From the NCBI GenBank assembly GCA_949316235.1, contig OX438754.1, positions 1,054,001-1,118,000 of the forward strand: DNA of 64,000 nucleotides, given 5' to 3'. Within the stretch, counting starts at the first letter, position 1. Each line of letters begins with the position of its first letter. Of this stretch, positions 10,691 to 22,449 are shown in pieces. Both the position numbers and the translations under genes were made by a program. The notes below the pieces were generated by a model, which saw only the letters and a list, made by a program, of their open reading frames with translations, was not told the origin of the DNA and made no database searches. Source of the stretch: Oegoconia quadripuncta (Eukaryota > Arthropoda > Insecta > Lepidoptera > Autostichidae).

Positions 10691-10980
10691 CATTCTTAAT
10701 ACTACATTTACATCCTACATATTCAAACTTTATCCCAAATGGGGTGGTCAGAGATACCCCAAACATAGACGTTTGAGTGATCCAAACATTAAAAATGTAA
10801 TGCTTGAAACAACATCCACGTTTCACCATTCGAAATATAGACAGGGTATAAACATAGGGGATGAGCCCAACGCAGTTGAAACGTGCAAATGATAGATGTT
10901 TTTGGTGGAAAGTCCTTGGTCGTCTTTTACGACACCCACGGTAAGAGACGAGTTGGTTCTTATTTTTTTTAAGTGCCAAA
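10690..10980. repeat. Decayed LINE-like 3' sequence
   Basis: Blocks TTATCCCAAATGGGGTGGTC, CAGAGATACCCCAAAC and TTTTACGACACCCACGGTAA. Related pieces are at 14085 and 39690. Probably the 3' end of an old LINE; class not resolved. Confidence 0.4.
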
Positions 10981-11814
10981 ACTAACATTTCAAACAAAAG
11001 AATCATCGTCAAATTCGGTCAACTGATGAATTATCGCGTAACAAACATACAACAAAAAGCAGTCGAATTGGGAACGTTTTCCTTTTTAAGTCGGTTAAAA
11101 ATCGCATTAAACATTTCCATGATCGACCGACTACTTTGAGTTCCCGACGGTTTTAAATAAAGATTTTCTAATCACCCAATAACAAGTCTTTTACAATCCA
11201 AAATAATACCACAGACACTAATTTTACGACTGTTTTATAGTGACTTAAGTTCTTCAATCACTCATTCATTCGATTCCATCTCCACCTTATTTCCTGTCTA
11301 CCACTAAATTACGACACACCTATATACAATTAACATATCCATAGACGAGGTCTGCATGTGTGTGTGTCTGCAGGTGGCCACGTGTGATGTCATACGTAAA
11401 CTTGATATACTGGTTAGGATATCGATTGTATGATTGGTTGAATTTGTTATACGTTCTATGCTGGAAGTTGAGGTTTCAAGGGTACACTCGTTTCCCAGCA
11501 GTCGGTTCATGGATCGGATTACAAATTTTCCCTAAGTTAGCTAATGACGCACTCGTGCGTGGAGCAGTCCTTGGATGGATGACCACTATAGTGTCATTTT
11601 AATACCAGTGTTTTAACGGTAAATAGTAGGGCCTGGTTGTTTTCACTTTAAAAACACTGACTATGGTGGTGGCGTGTATGCCCGTTACCCTCTCTCAGTG
11701 AGAGGAAGCTGTATCCAACAATGGGAACGGGAAAGCTGCTGATGATGGCTAAAGATACGTGAATATAACAGTATGTTATACCAGTGATAGGCAGCAGCTT
11801 TCGTGTGAAGCTAC

Positions 11815-11905
11815 CGGGTCAGTACGCTTCCACCTTCGTCCTCATCTTCACTTAACATCAGGTGTGATTAAGTACGAACCCGTCGTGCATAAAAGAAAAA
11901 GCTCC
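11815..11905 (+). mobile_element. SINE-C tail
   Basis: GGGTCAGTACGCTTCCACCT and CATCTTCACTTAACATCAGG, with the right half of the tail stem deleted. Just downstream, 11928-11965 (GGTGGCCTAGCGTGATGGTT) resembles a tRNA A-box region but lacks a B box. Confidence 0.55.
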
Positions 11906-12517
11906 CAAAGCATTGGCGATCGCCAACCCGGTGGCCTAGCGTGATGGTTAGAGCAATCCTGGTTGGTCTGTGCACGTGAGAGAAGTATGCTATCACGTTC
12001 ATGCTTTATTCGAGCAAAGCAGACGAAAAGCTACTATCTCATTTCATTACAGAGACTATGAGGCATGTAAGACCGAAAATAGTGGATTTTGTCAATTTCT
12101 AGATCTGAAAGCATCTTCTTTTCGTGTGGATGGCTGGTACCAGTAAACATGTTAAATTGCTCGTCAATGAACTGTCGAGACAGCTACCTGGGCCTGCGAC
12201 GAGGTAACGGGGAGAACGTTCTGGGCACCCTATCTCAAAGCGGCGTACTGTAACTTGTCTTCTATCTATGAGAGAATTTGCAGAGCCTTTTTATATTATG
12301 TTTTTAGTTAGTTTTAGTAATCAACCGCCTATCTCGGAGATATCGTTGTACAAACAAAAAGAAGAATTGAGAACCTCCTCCATTTTGAAGCAGGAAATGC
12401 AGCGAGGCTCTGAAAGAGCAAGTCCAGAGGTCGATGAAACTCGAAATCCTTTGACCGTCTTCTGCAAGGACATATGGAGCTGGTGACCCCGGGGTGAACT
12501 ACGAGGAAGTAGATTGC

Positions 12518-12668
12518 GACTAATAAAAGAGCAACCCTAGAGTTTCTTGCTCGTTCTTCTCTGGGGAGTCAGCTTTGTGAATAAGCGGTAAATTTAAATG
12601 TAATATTAATAGTGACGTTTCCAAGTGATAATTTTATCCTATGAAATAAAATATTTTGATTTGATTTA
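12518..12668 (+). mobile_element. LINE-X 3' tail
   Basis: AAAAGAGCAACCCTAGAGTT, TCTTGCTCGTTCTTCTCTGG, ending AAATATTTTGATTTGATTTA. Same tail as at 17815 (minus), 40435, 50825, 52555 and 59950. Confidence 0.7.
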
Positions 12669-12837
12669 ATTCCCAACTCCTCATGTGGCTAAATGACGTA
12701 AAGCTTACGCTATTGTATCCATAGTCCATAGTAAAACCACGTGTAACATGGTTTACAGTTTACATACTGCAGTTTACAATATTTTCAATAGTTTACGCTT
12801 GGTGGCAGTAGGTACAGCCGACGCTACGACGACTGTA

Positions 12838-13197
12838 AAGTTCTGTTCAGACATAAGCGATATTACTGTCGCGCTCGGTAGCGGTACCGAATCGGTAGGC
12901 GATATAGCTGTCACCCACTGTCAAATGAAAACCTATCTTTATTTTGTCTTAAACGTGTGTATAACGTGTACATGAATTTCGTGTTCTAGATTTATTATCG
13001 TGTATTCATTGTAAAAATAAAAATTATAAATTCCAGCGATCACGCACGAAGTGTAATCGTGTTTATTAATGGACGGCACAAAAATGACTAACCATTTAAC
13101 CGAGCGCGACAGCGATATGGCTCCTGTCGCGATATCGCATACAGATTCGGTATCCCTACCGAGCGCGACAGCGATATCGCTTACGTCTGAATAGACC
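12838..13197. mobile_element. Fold-back MITE-C
   Basis: The left arm TTCAGACATAAGCGATATTA then CTGTCGCGCTCGGTAG is repeated inverted at 13156-13194 with few mismatches. The inner part repeats the CGAGCGCGACAGCGATAT motif again. Non-coding. Confidence 0.7.
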
Positions 13198-13289
13198 TCA
13201 CTGCGAATGTACTCGTAAGCTGGCCACGCTAATATCTCTTTAAATATAGTCGGTTAAAAAATCATCTTAAAACCAGATCGATTTTTGAC

Positions 13290-13490
13290 TATTTACCCGA
13301 CTGTTCCAAAGAGGAGTGCAATGTTTTTCGAGTGTGTACGTAGGTAGATTTCTAAGTTACATCCTGTAGCCTAAACGCCTTGACCGATTTTGAAGTGCAG
13401 GGTGTTGTTCGATTCGTCCTGATCCCTAGGGTGTTTTAGAATACATTTTATCGTAAAGGCGCCGGCAAAATACAAAATATGCTGTCGAAT
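13290..13490 (+). repeat. Repeat-J
   Basis: TTTACCCGACTG ... TTTTTCGAGTGTGTACGTAG ... GGCAAAATACAAAATATGCTG. Related copies are at 25420, 33225 (minus), 52330 and 61170. Class unknown. Confidence 0.5.
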
Positions 13491-13509
13491 TATTCGGTTT
13501 ATAATTACT

Positions 13510-13730
13510 AAAACTTGGCATAATTATAAATGCGAAAGTTCGGATGTTTGTCTATTTGTTGCTCAATCACGGCGAAACGGATGAACGGATTTGGATGAAA
13601 TTTTGTATATAGATAGAATATACCCTGGATTAAGACATGGGATATTTTTTATCGCGATAAAGGGAGTAAGTTCCGCGATAAATTTATTCCACGCAGGCGA
13701 AGCCGCGATCGGAAAGCTAGTATTTTATAA
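13510..13730 (+). repeat. Repeat-G
   Basis: GCGAAAGTTCGGATGTTTGT, GGCGAAACGGATGAACGGAT and the end GGCGAAGCCGCGATCGGAAA. Fuller than the copy at 8085. Confidence 0.6.
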
Positions 13731-14134
13731 GGCATCGAAATATTGAGTGCATAACTTGAGAGGCGATACTTTTTCTAAACTAGTAAGTGAAACACTATCA
13801 CCAGGAGAGCAAGAGCCAATAGCGGTATTCACACAGCGGGGCCGGAGACTCGACCGAATAGTTAAAAGCTCAATGACACCGCCATGAGGCCCTTTACAAC
13901 CTACGGGACGATAGATGTTACAAAATTAACATCTAAGTAGGTTTTATTCCTTTTGACGCCCTCATTGGTTAAATTACGATTTCTTCTTAAATACGGATGA
14001 ATCCAAAACATCTGACCTGCACTCGAGAAGCCTACAATTCGACCTGAAATAATAAGGTGAACCGTGGATGTAGTTTGTTGTTGTTTGGGATATCCCTGAC
14101 CATTCTATTTGGGATAAAGGCCGTGACGTTATTT

Positions 14135-14483
14135 ATTCCAGGCAATAATGTGTAACAAGCTTTTAGAAGTTATTAATAAATAAATAAATAATAAATATCC
14201 TTGGACATACACACAGCGCCACCTAGTTCCACTTTAAGCAACTATAAGCTTGTGGAAAATTATGAAAACATCCATAACTCGGGTACACGACACGTGTCCG
14301 TATTCATCATACAAACATATGAGCCTTGCGGGATTCGAACCCGCGACCTTTTGGTATAGTGGTCAGAGTTTCTAACCACTACACCAAACAGGTCGCCAAA
14401 AGTTATATTATATGTACCTATATTATTACATAGCTAAGTATAATATAACTTCTAAAAGCTTGTTACACATTATTGCCTGGAAT
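14135..14483. repeat. Perfect 39-bp inverted arms enclosing a SINE-B
   Basis: Arm 14135-14173 (begins ATTCCAGGCAATAATG) is an exact inverted copy of 14445-14483. Between them lies a minus-strand SINE-B (14187-14395) plus short AT-rich joints. No other copy of the arms was seen in the window. Confidence 0.9.
14187..14395 (-). mobile_element. SINE-B inside inverted arms
   Basis: Head at 14395-14330 (minus) with GGTTCGAATCCCGC; tail at 14240-14187 with GAACTAGGTGGCGCTGTG. The middle is partly deleted. Confidence 0.75.
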
Positions 14484-14881
14484 ACTCAGAGTAAGCCACA
14501 ATGAAAGAATTTCAATGAATTTCCAGTTGAAATACAACTGAAAATGTATGTAATGAAGCATGATAATAATATTTGTTCGTCTTCTTAGCGAGTCGACGGC
14601 AAAAATGTGAAATTTTTGTGGACGCTCCACGCGTACGGCATTGATTTGTCAATGATAAAGTCTGGTCAATAAAAGCGCGACCTGAAAAAACGCGACAAAT
14701 TTTAAAAATCTTCATCTATTAGTAAACTGCAGCAGGCAGGATAAAAAAGTTTGGATATTTAATTTATTATTTGCTTATTTTAATTAGTTGTTTTTCATAT
14801 ACAGAATTTATGTGGCTGCATTATGGTCCTCAACAATTTCATGTCGTTGCCATGTTCGCGCTAAGAAGAAGAATATTAAAG

Positions 14882-14996
14882 TGATTAAAGAATTAGTGAT
14901 AAGGTCGCCAAATTGTACATTCTGCTCTTACCAATTGTCTGAAACTGTAGTTTCTTTTCTGTTGTGCAATAAAGTGTATTTATATTGTATTGTATC
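14882..14996 (+). mobile_element. LINE-H 3' tail
   Basis: GTGATAAGGTCGCCAAATTG to GTGCAATAAAGTGTATTTAT, then TATTGTATTGTAT; second copy of the tail at 10588. Confidence 0.55.
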
Positions 14997-14997
14997 A

Positions 14998-15364
14998 CGT
15001 CCTCACATATGAAATTGGCGTTTTGTATGAAGAATTTAATTAAGACTGTTTTGTCCCTACAAACATTTTTGATTTTTTTTTGGGAACGGCAACACCAAAA
15101 GCTAAACTTTGTGTGTATTATCGGATATCATTAAGTTTCAGCGAATCTAAGAAATGATTATGGGAAGCACATGAAAAGAGCTCTGTTCAAAAATTTTTTG
15201 TTATGTGATTTAGCCCAGAAATTAAAAAATATTTCATGTGAAACCTTGAAATAATATTCCATTTTCCAAATAAAAAACAAATTTGGATATAGCTTTGAAA
15301 ATCGCAGGAATTGGTACATAATGATTAATGATGAAAAAAAACTCCAATTTCATAGGTAAGGACC
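14998..15364. mobile_element. MITE-D, copy 1
   Basis: Begins GTCCTCACATATGAAATTGG and ends CCAATTTCATAGGTAAGGAC, forming terminal inverted repeats. A close copy lies at 32786-33203. Non-coding AT-rich interior. Confidence 0.75.
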
Positions 15365-15667
15365 CTATATGAAAGAAATATTACATTTTCAGCTTCATAG
15401 GTCAAGTAGTCTTCGAGATTTCGTATTTGAGTGAGTGACATTTCACTTTATATGATTGACGACCCAATTCGGAAGTAGTTATAAGACCTGACCGTTATGT
15501 GTACCCGATTTATGTAGTTTTCATTTACATAGGTATGTATTTATTTACAAAAGGAAATTTATTTAGAAAATTCCAGGACACGCTTTCGTTGGCCAGACTC
15601 TTGGAACCAATAAGACGAGAGCTATTACAGAAGCCAGCTATCTACCAAATCGTGTCACCATTAAATT

Positions 15668-15985
15668 TTTCCTTTTTTTTTATGGTTAACTGGATACGCG
15701 TTTGACCACAATCTCACCTGATGGGAAGTGACGATGTGGCCGAAGATGAAGCACGCGATCTCAGTAGATGCCTATTCACCCTGCTCTTGAAGATCCCAAG
15801 GTTGTAGGATTCAGGAAAGACTGACGCCGGAAGGGAGTTCCATGCCTTGGCAGTTCGCATTATGAATGAAGAGTCGAACCGCTTAGTGCGAATGTTCGGT
15901 ATGTTAACAACATACGGGTGGAATCTCTCCCCGCGCCTAGTAGTCCGAAGATGAAATGGCGGAATAAGATTGTTCCTTTTCCAAC
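15668..15985 (-). mobile_element. LINE-1f C-terminal ORF and 3' end
   Basis: The minus frame reads RTTRRGERFHPYVVNIPNIR, TKRFDSSFIMRTAKAWNSLP and RHLLRSRASSSATSSLPIR, then a stop, the CCATCAGGTGAGATTGTGG hairpin and an A-rich end at about 15670. 5'-truncated. Confidence 0.8.
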
Positions 15986-16269
15986 AAGATACACAACAAT
16001 TCCGACTATTTCCGACTTCAAATAGTTCCCTGACAGTGTAAAGCCCCTTGCAGCCCACCGAGCGGCGCATTTTACCGCAGCCGTGTTTACAATCGGCCGG
16101 ACGGACAGATTCGGGATTGTTCTGCACTTAAACAAACAAACAGACGCAATCTTGACAGAAATAACGACAATTAGACTAAACAATCACGACGACTGGAGAT
16201 GTTTCTTGAAAATAAACGTGCGAGCCAAGAAATAACATATGAAATGGAGCAGGCATCAGGCAAATTTTA

Positions 16270-16372
16270 TTTTTTATCAATTATGCGGTGGAAGAGAAGC
16301 GGGCAATCAATATTATCCCTAATCTTGAAGAGCTCAAGGTTATAGAATTTTGGAAAGGCTGACGCCGGAAGG
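16270..16372 (-). pseudogene. Decayed LINE-1f fragment
   Basis: The minus strand resembles the LINE-1f segment around FPESYNL, with many substitutions (FPKFYNLELFKIRDN). Older than the other copies. Confidence 0.45.
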
Positions 16373-16374
16373 AA

Positions 16375-16465
16375 CCGCCTCCGTGGCTCAATGTAAAACA
16401 ACATTGGGTTTACGATTCGGAGGTCGCGGGTTCGATCCCCAGCGGGGTACATGTTTAAGACTTTT
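16375..16465 (+). mobile_element. SINE-C tRNA-like head
   Basis: CCGCCTCCGTGGCTCAATGT (A box) and GGTCGCGGGTTCGATCCCCA (B box), GCGGGGTACATGTTTAAG. The SINE body is cut off after about 90 bp. Confidence 0.65.
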
Positions 16466-16597
16466 TGAATAATAAGAAAATTGCGCCAATACGAGTCAGA
16501 GGACTGTCAATTTTGACCGAAATAAAATTACATTTAAGATAATGCCTGATTTATGTTTCGAATTTCGAATGTCCTTTCGCGTGGTCAAGACAAAAGA

Positions 16598-16697
16598 ATA
16601 AATATCCTTGGACATACACACAGCGCCATCTAGTTCCACAGTATACAACAATACGCTTGTATTTTGGATGGTTCACATACTACATACTACTCTGTGT
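16598..16697 (-). mobile_element. SINE-B, 3' part, split by mariner
   Basis: The tail half of a minus-strand SINE-B. The head half is at 18795-18985. The mariner lies exactly between, with TA on both sides. Confidence 0.75.
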
Positions 16698-16880
16698 AAA
16701 AAGTATCGGGAATATGTCAATAAAAAGACCCGCGTAAAAGAGGTCGTTCTAATTTTTTTACTGCATGTTGGTAGCACTGTACTGATTTAGCGCGCAAAAT
16801 TTGAGCGGGATCTGTCATTTAATTTGTTTTAAACTACACTTTTTGTTGGTCATAGTTTTGAGTCCTCGGCGATTTTTACA

Positions 16881-18755
16881 ATGGAAAATATTGTTGAACA
16901 AAGAGTGTGCCTTAAATTTTGTGTTTCAAATGATATTTCATGTGGTGAATCACTAAAAATGTTGCGAAATACCTACGGCGAATCGTGTATATCGAAAACA
17001 AGGGCTTATGAATGGTATAAGGCTTTTAAAGAAGGCCGAGAAGTAGTAAACTTGCCTCGTTCTGGTAGACCTTCAACCGCTACGACCAAAGAAAACATCG
17101 ACAGAATCAAGAAGCTAGTGCTCGAAAATCGACGTATGAGTCTGAGAGAGTTGGCTAGTGAGGTGAACATATCTTTTAAGTCCGTCCACAACATTCTCAT
17201 TGACATTTTAGGCATGAAACGCGTCGCCGCTCGACTAGTTCCAAAAGAGCTCAATTTTGTTCAAAAAGCGCAGCGAAAGCATGTCGCTGAAGACATGGTT
17301 TCCCGAGCTTCTACGGATCCGACCTTTATGAAACGTATAATAACTGGCGACGAGACATGGGTTTATGAGTACGACATGCAAACAAGCCAACAGTCTTCAG
17401 AATGGCGTCTCGAAAACGAGCCGAAACCCAAAAAACCGCGGCAAAGTCGCTCCAAAATCAAGGTGCTGCTGACAGTTTTTTTTGACTACCGTGGTGTGGT
17501 TCACTCCGAATTCCTTCCAGAGGGAGAAACAGTGAATAAAGAATATTATTTAGGCGTCATGAAGCGTTTGCGTGAGAGTATCCGCGAAAACGTCCAGATT
17601 TGTGGCAACACAACTCATGGATGCTGCACCATGATAATGCACCATCACACACAGCCATTATAGTGAAAGAGTTTTTAGCGAAAAATTCAACAAAAGTTCT
17701 CGACCAAGCACCGTATTCACCTGATATGGCTCCGTCTGACTTTTTTTTATTTCCCAAGTTAAAATTACCACTTCGAGGAAAACGTTTTCAAAATCAAAAT
17801 CAAAATCAAAAAATGCTTTATTTTGTAGGTACACAGGGTACACTTAAAATAGTCAGATTTTACATTTTTAAAGCTACTGCTTGTTCAAAAGGCAATTTTC
17901 CCCTGAGAAGAACAAGCAAGAAACTCGAGAGGTCGCTCTTTTTAAAAAAAGGTTTTTATATTACAAAATTATTATTTTATATTATAATATTTCATTATTA
18001 ATTGTGAAATAGCCTGGTTATGCGAACGGGCTGGTTATGTCCATGATTGTTTATCATCTAAATAATCTGATATTTTATAATATGCTTTCTTAATAAGTTT
18101 CTGTTTTATAGTATCTTTAAATTTATTGAAAGGAAGATTTTGTATATCAACAGGAACTTTATTGAAAAAGCGTATACATAACCCTTTGAATGAATTACTG
18201 ACTTTGTGGAGGCGACTTATGTGACCTGCCAGTTTATCTTTATTTCTTGTATTGACATCATGTTTATCACTATTTTTCCTAAATGATGCTATATTTTTTT
18301 TGACATATATTAGATTTTCAAAAATGTACTGTGACGAAAAGGTTAGAATATTATACTCTTTAAATCTATCTCTAAGTGACACTGCAGGTCTCAATTGATA
18401 AATTGCGCGAACGGCTCGTTTTTGTAAAACAAAGATTGTATTGATATCCGCGGCATTTCCCCACAGCAAGATACCGTAAGACATCAGGCTATGGAAATAA
18501 CTAAAATATACTAATCTAGCAGTATTTACGTCCGATATTTGTCTAATTTTTTTGACTGCATACGCTGCAGAGCTGAGCTTCTTCGCCAATTTTGAGTCGA
18601 TAGAAGCCATAAAAGAAAATTCGCTGAATGAGCTAAAGGCCATACCGCAAATAGCCTATGAAAAATGTATGGAAGACTGGGTGAAGCGGTGGAGATGTTG
18701 TATTGCAAGCGATGGGGCCTACTTTGAAGGCGATAAAATAAATTTAGATGAATAA
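16881..18755 (+). pseudogene. Mariner transposase, broken by frameshift and LINE insertion
   Basis: Cut-and-paste transposase of the mariner DD34D group. The first frame (16881-17663) has the N-terminal helix-turn-helix (residues 85-110, LRELASEVNISFKSVHNIL) and the first catalytic Asp in ITGDETWVYEYD (D157). A one-base loss in the A-run near 17587-17590 moves the frame; the second frame from about 17597 gives SWMLHHDNAPSHTA and YSPDMAPSDFFLFP, the second and third Asp with 34 residues between them. At about 17788, inside the codons for GKRF, a LINE has inserted. The C terminus resumes at 18592 with SIEAIKENSLNELKAIP and ends at 18755 (DKINLDE). All three catalytic Asp codons survive, so decay is mild, but the gene cannot make active enzyme. 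Confidence 0.9.
17789..18590 (-). mobile_element. LINE-X 3' end inserted in mariner
   Basis: 5'-truncated non-LTR retrotransposon. The minus ORF (to 18035) holds the RT C-terminal region: LAKKLSSAAYAVKKIRQI, ARLVYFSYFHSLMSYGILLW, LQKRAVRAIYQL, then YKISDYLDDKQSWT. The 3' UTR ends in a GATTTT-type repeat (plus-strand AAAATC runs at 17789-17812) instead of poly-A. Target duplication is unclear. Confidence 0.85.
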
Positions 18756-18794
18756 TTTGTATTTTTTGTTTTATTGACAAATTCCCGATACTTA

Positions 18795-18985
18795 GTACAC
18801 TGAATGTATATACATTTTTTTTGTAAATAAATCCTTATTATAAATGAAAACATCCATAACTCGGGTACACATGTCCGTATTCATCACACAAACATATGCC
18901 CCTAGCGGTATTCGAACCCGCAACCTTTTGGTATAGTGGTCAGAGTTGCTAACCACCGCACCAAACAGGTCGTTAAAGAAGGAAA
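18795..18985 (-). mobile_element. SINE-B, 5' part, split by mariner
   Basis: Head with GGTTCGAATACCGC and GACCTGTTTGGTG..., the other half of 16598-16697. Together they make one SINE-B. Confidence 0.75.
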
Positions 18986-18989
18986 GAAA

Positions 18990-20250
18990 ACTTACAAAGA
19001 GATTTCATTTTTCGGTCAAACAGACAGCTTATATACTACATTTAGTACGGAACCCTAAGTGTGCCCGCCCACGACCTACTTTTTGTAGGACCGATAATCG
19101 GGCCGAATTTCCCGTCAATCCTTATATCACCGATATTGTGACCGATTTTTTGTATGACGCGAGCGTTGAAATATTGCCATCAGTAGGTACGTTCCATTTT
19201 TCTCAAAAATCGGTCACCGACTATCAGTCGTGGGTAATTGTGCAAAATCTGACACGTACCTACGTCTGTTTTTTTAATTATTTCTGTGTTGTTTGGAACT
19301 ATCACGGTCTTACGAATGATCGATATATAGAATGAATTTCATTGGAATACGTGACGATATCCGCGATACCTACACGTTTTCGCAATGCAATTATTGACTT
19401 TGAATTAGTCGACTGACACGCATGAAGGGCCCTTATATTTTACCATAATATACCTATCAATAGAAAGAAGAAAAATACTCAAGAAGTCACTGCTAAGAAC
19501 TAATGGATGAGTATGAAGTCTAAATAATGATACGTTTCAAATTGCACAACCCCGAGGAGTTTAATGAGTGACCATATCCCCGTTACATACGGAAGTCAAA
19601 GCGAATCGCTCCACCATAAGATAACTTATAAATAACTGACCCTGAGTATTCCATAGCAGTTAAGTATGGCACTTAACACCAAAGCAGTCGCATTAGTCAC
19701 CCGAGTAGATACGACACAACAATAAAATCGTCTGTGTACGTAAAACTGTCGTAAATCAAGCGATGACGTATCAAATTGAGGGCACACCTCTAAATACACA
19801 AACCACTAACCTATTTGGGGTTAGAACTTAAAACAGTTTTAAGAACACTCGATAAAAACTAAATGCACTTACGAAGTATCTCCGAATGAATTAGTGATAA
19901 TGATATCATAAAACTTTAGAAGGATTATATAAATATATATAGGTGTGAATATAGATGGAAAAGAAACATGATTAAAATGAAATTTGTAAAAAATGGATGT
20001 CTTCAAATGTCTGGCTAGAAAACAGGAAAGGATTAGACATTAAATCTGAATTAATCTATACGTAATAGCGATTAGTTGCTATGATGACATGCTGATTACT
20101 AATATTGAAAAATTATGCTGTGACAATAACATCACGTGTTGTATTAAAAGGGAAGTACAATGTAATTTACAAGTGAACAATACGGTAGGTTTATAAAGGG
20201 AACCGAACATCCAACAAGAGCAGACAAAGGCAAACACTGGCCAGCCAGTT
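18990..20250. other. Intron DNA, little recognised
   Basis: 19040-19270 has GTAGGACCGATAATCGGGCC and ATCGGTCACCGACTATC blocks that look repeat-derived. The rest is AT-rich without recognised features. Confidence 0.35.
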
Positions 20251-20254
20251 ATAT

Positions 20255-20345
20255 TTGTGTCAGCCGAGCAACGCGACGGCGGCGCCGGCGCCGCGATAAC
20301 GTGACGATAACGCGACGATAACGCTAATGGATGCCGCCGCTATCG
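20255..20345. promoter_or_regulatory. GC-rich island with phased GATAA motifs in Dad intron 2
   Basis: GGCGCCGGCGCC is followed by three GATAA motifs spaced exactly 11 bp apart (20295, 20306, 20317) and a TAATGG homeodomain-like core. No match to the repeat families of this window. Candidate enhancer. Confidence 0.3.
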
Positions 20346-20349
20346 CTAC

Positions 20350-22055
20350 ACTTGGAACCGATACCGGAGAGAAGGGTCCAAAACACTTACCAAACTAACA
20401 ACACCCACATAACACCTCAAAAATACCCTACAAGCTACCACCTAAAGTTTAAAATCCAACACGAAACCATTTTTAAACACGAAACCAAAACTTTGTGACG
20501 GCGCAAATGGAATGAATGAGTTCGAGGAAGCACGTGAGAACGGTCGTAATGGACCCAATCGGAATGTCAATGTCAACCGTATCGAAGGAAAAGGTTCAAA
20601 AAGACCAAACTATATCCGTCCATTCAGAAAAACGATCCGAGTATGGTGTCGGCTGATAATCGAGAGACAATTAGGTATACAATATGACGAAATTCCGAAT
20701 GGATGATTTCCTGTCGATTCATGCGTCAACGGAAATCACCCGGGCGTGTAAAGAGGGTTGAATTAGATACAACAAACCAATAATCGTGCGGTGAAAGCGC
20801 AGACAAGCGGCGAATTTGAAAAAAGGGGAAGTCTCCGTCTAGACCAGGGACTCCTGGGAAACCCGGTGATGAACGCTGCGAGGGAATCCCAGGGCTATAA
20901 AGCGAGTTCGCACCCCCGTCGCGGCAGCATTGATTCGAACGAAACCACGGGATTTCCTATGACGCGTGGCAAAAAAAAAATCACTATTACTGCTAAATAT
21001 TAAATTAATTTCTTATATTTCGTCCTGTCAAGTGAGGGACGATCTATCGATAGCAAAGAAGACAGGAATTTGTTTTTATGGATCGAACCTTTGCTTATTT
21101 ACTTTAGGGCTTGGTATAACTTGAATAAGCGACAAGTTAGTAAATTTTTAGCACAGTGCAAGGAGGAAAACAACGACTATTCGGAGCTTATATTGCATGA
21201 CGAAGCAATTTTTTTATAGCAATTCCGATAAAACCATTGAAATGGTCCTTTCCAAAGATAAATGTTTACATCTGAGGGCATTATATTGCAGCCTTGAACT
21301 GTTATTGTATTCCTAATCTTTGATCAGTCAATCAATCATCTGAGATTCTGAAGACGGGACAAGCGCATGCTGATCTCATGATGTCACCGCATTATACAAG
21401 TTGTCACTTATAACACTACAGAAGTAATCCACAACAAAAATGCAAGTATTGGATATTGTGTTTGTAAACAAAACATTTGTAAATATTTTGTATTTCGAGC
21501 CCGAACTTTGATCCTTTTGTGCCTGTCTGTGGTATCGTAGCGTCAATACGGCTGATCAGGGCTTCTATTACACAAATACATCGTTATCGTCATCGGTTAG
21601 GTTCTGACATGTGATTGGTTGGCTAATCGCTCGCTCGGCAATTTGACGGTTTCTCATTGGTCAACGTAATCGATGACGATACGGATGAAGTGACATAATC
21701 TAAGGGCTGATTTGAAAGCTGGTGTTTCCGGTATGGTTCTCATGTTTTAATAAAATCGGTATTGTATTTAGGTACCTCGATGATTTAATATTCGGAATAA
21801 TTTTGGGATGTTTCGCGGCGAACAGGCTGCAAATCCTGCAGAATTTAGGACAAATGTTTTAACCTTATATAGTTTAAATTACCTCCTTTGTTTTCCATAG
21901 CGTTATCAATCCTTCTGCTTTCTTTTTATTTTTTGGCAATAATCTGTCTATTTCTGACGGTGTCTAGGAATATTTTATGTAACATGGTGCTGTCGGTAGG
22001 ATACTGAATACTCAACGAGGTGTTATTTATAATACAGTTATTCATATTTTCAATG
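20350..22055. other. Intron DNA, no gene recognised
   Basis: Open frames near 20512 and 20791 show no motif or splice context. Unique-looking, moderately GC-rich stretches at 20820-20970 and 21540-21690 could hold regulatory sites. Confidence 0.35.
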
Positions 22056-22059
22056 ATTT

Positions 22060-22290
22060 TCAGTAAAGTGACAATGCCTTACAGAAAATTCTTCATGAAT
22101 GCACAAAAAAGGTAAAGCATACAATGTTTAATTTGTATTTACACCTTCCTTCACTTGTAAACAATTAAAGACTTTTGCTGCATCATATTCTGCATTTATT
22201 ATGCTAAATTCCATATAATATTTGCAAGAAATAGAAAGGAAAATGCAATAGCATTCATCGAATTCTCACCAAATTGTTCCAAAATACCTT
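22060..22290 (-). mobile_element. Retrocopy family R, old copy
   Basis: Diverged. TTCAGTAAAGTGACAATGCC, CACCTTCCTTCACTTGTAAA and GCTGCATCATATTCTGC align in order with family R, with many substitutions and gaps. Confidence 0.55.
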
Positions 22291-22334
22291 TATACAGTAA
22301 ATATCTAAAGTTTTTTTATGATGAACTGACTGGA

Positions 22335-22440
22335 GACGGCATTGACCACAATCTCACGGTGAAAAGTGACGATGTAACCGAAGATGCTGAGGTGGTCCCA
22401 GTGTCTATTCACTTGAGGATCCCATGAGTGTAACATTCGA
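22335..22440 (-). pseudogene. Decayed LINE-1f 3' end
   Basis: The minus strand recalls the LINE-1f tail (TTCACCGTGAGATTGTGGTC) and the codons for IFKSRVNRH, heavily mutated. Confidence 0.45.
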
Positions 22441-22449
22441 GAAACAATA

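Larger units (their letters stand above)
16699..18792 (+). mobile_element. Mariner element carrying a LINE insertion
   Basis: Class II mariner. Terminal inverted repeats: AAGTATCGGGAATATGTCAA (from 16701) and its near-complement ending at 18792. TA lies at both flanks (16697-16698, 18793-18794). Without the LINE insert (about 17789-18590) the length is about 1.3 kb, normal for mariner. Confidence 0.9.

Noticed and set aside
20512..21003. Two plus-strand ORFs (64 and 70 codons)
   Set aside because: No motif, no splice-site support, separated by stops.
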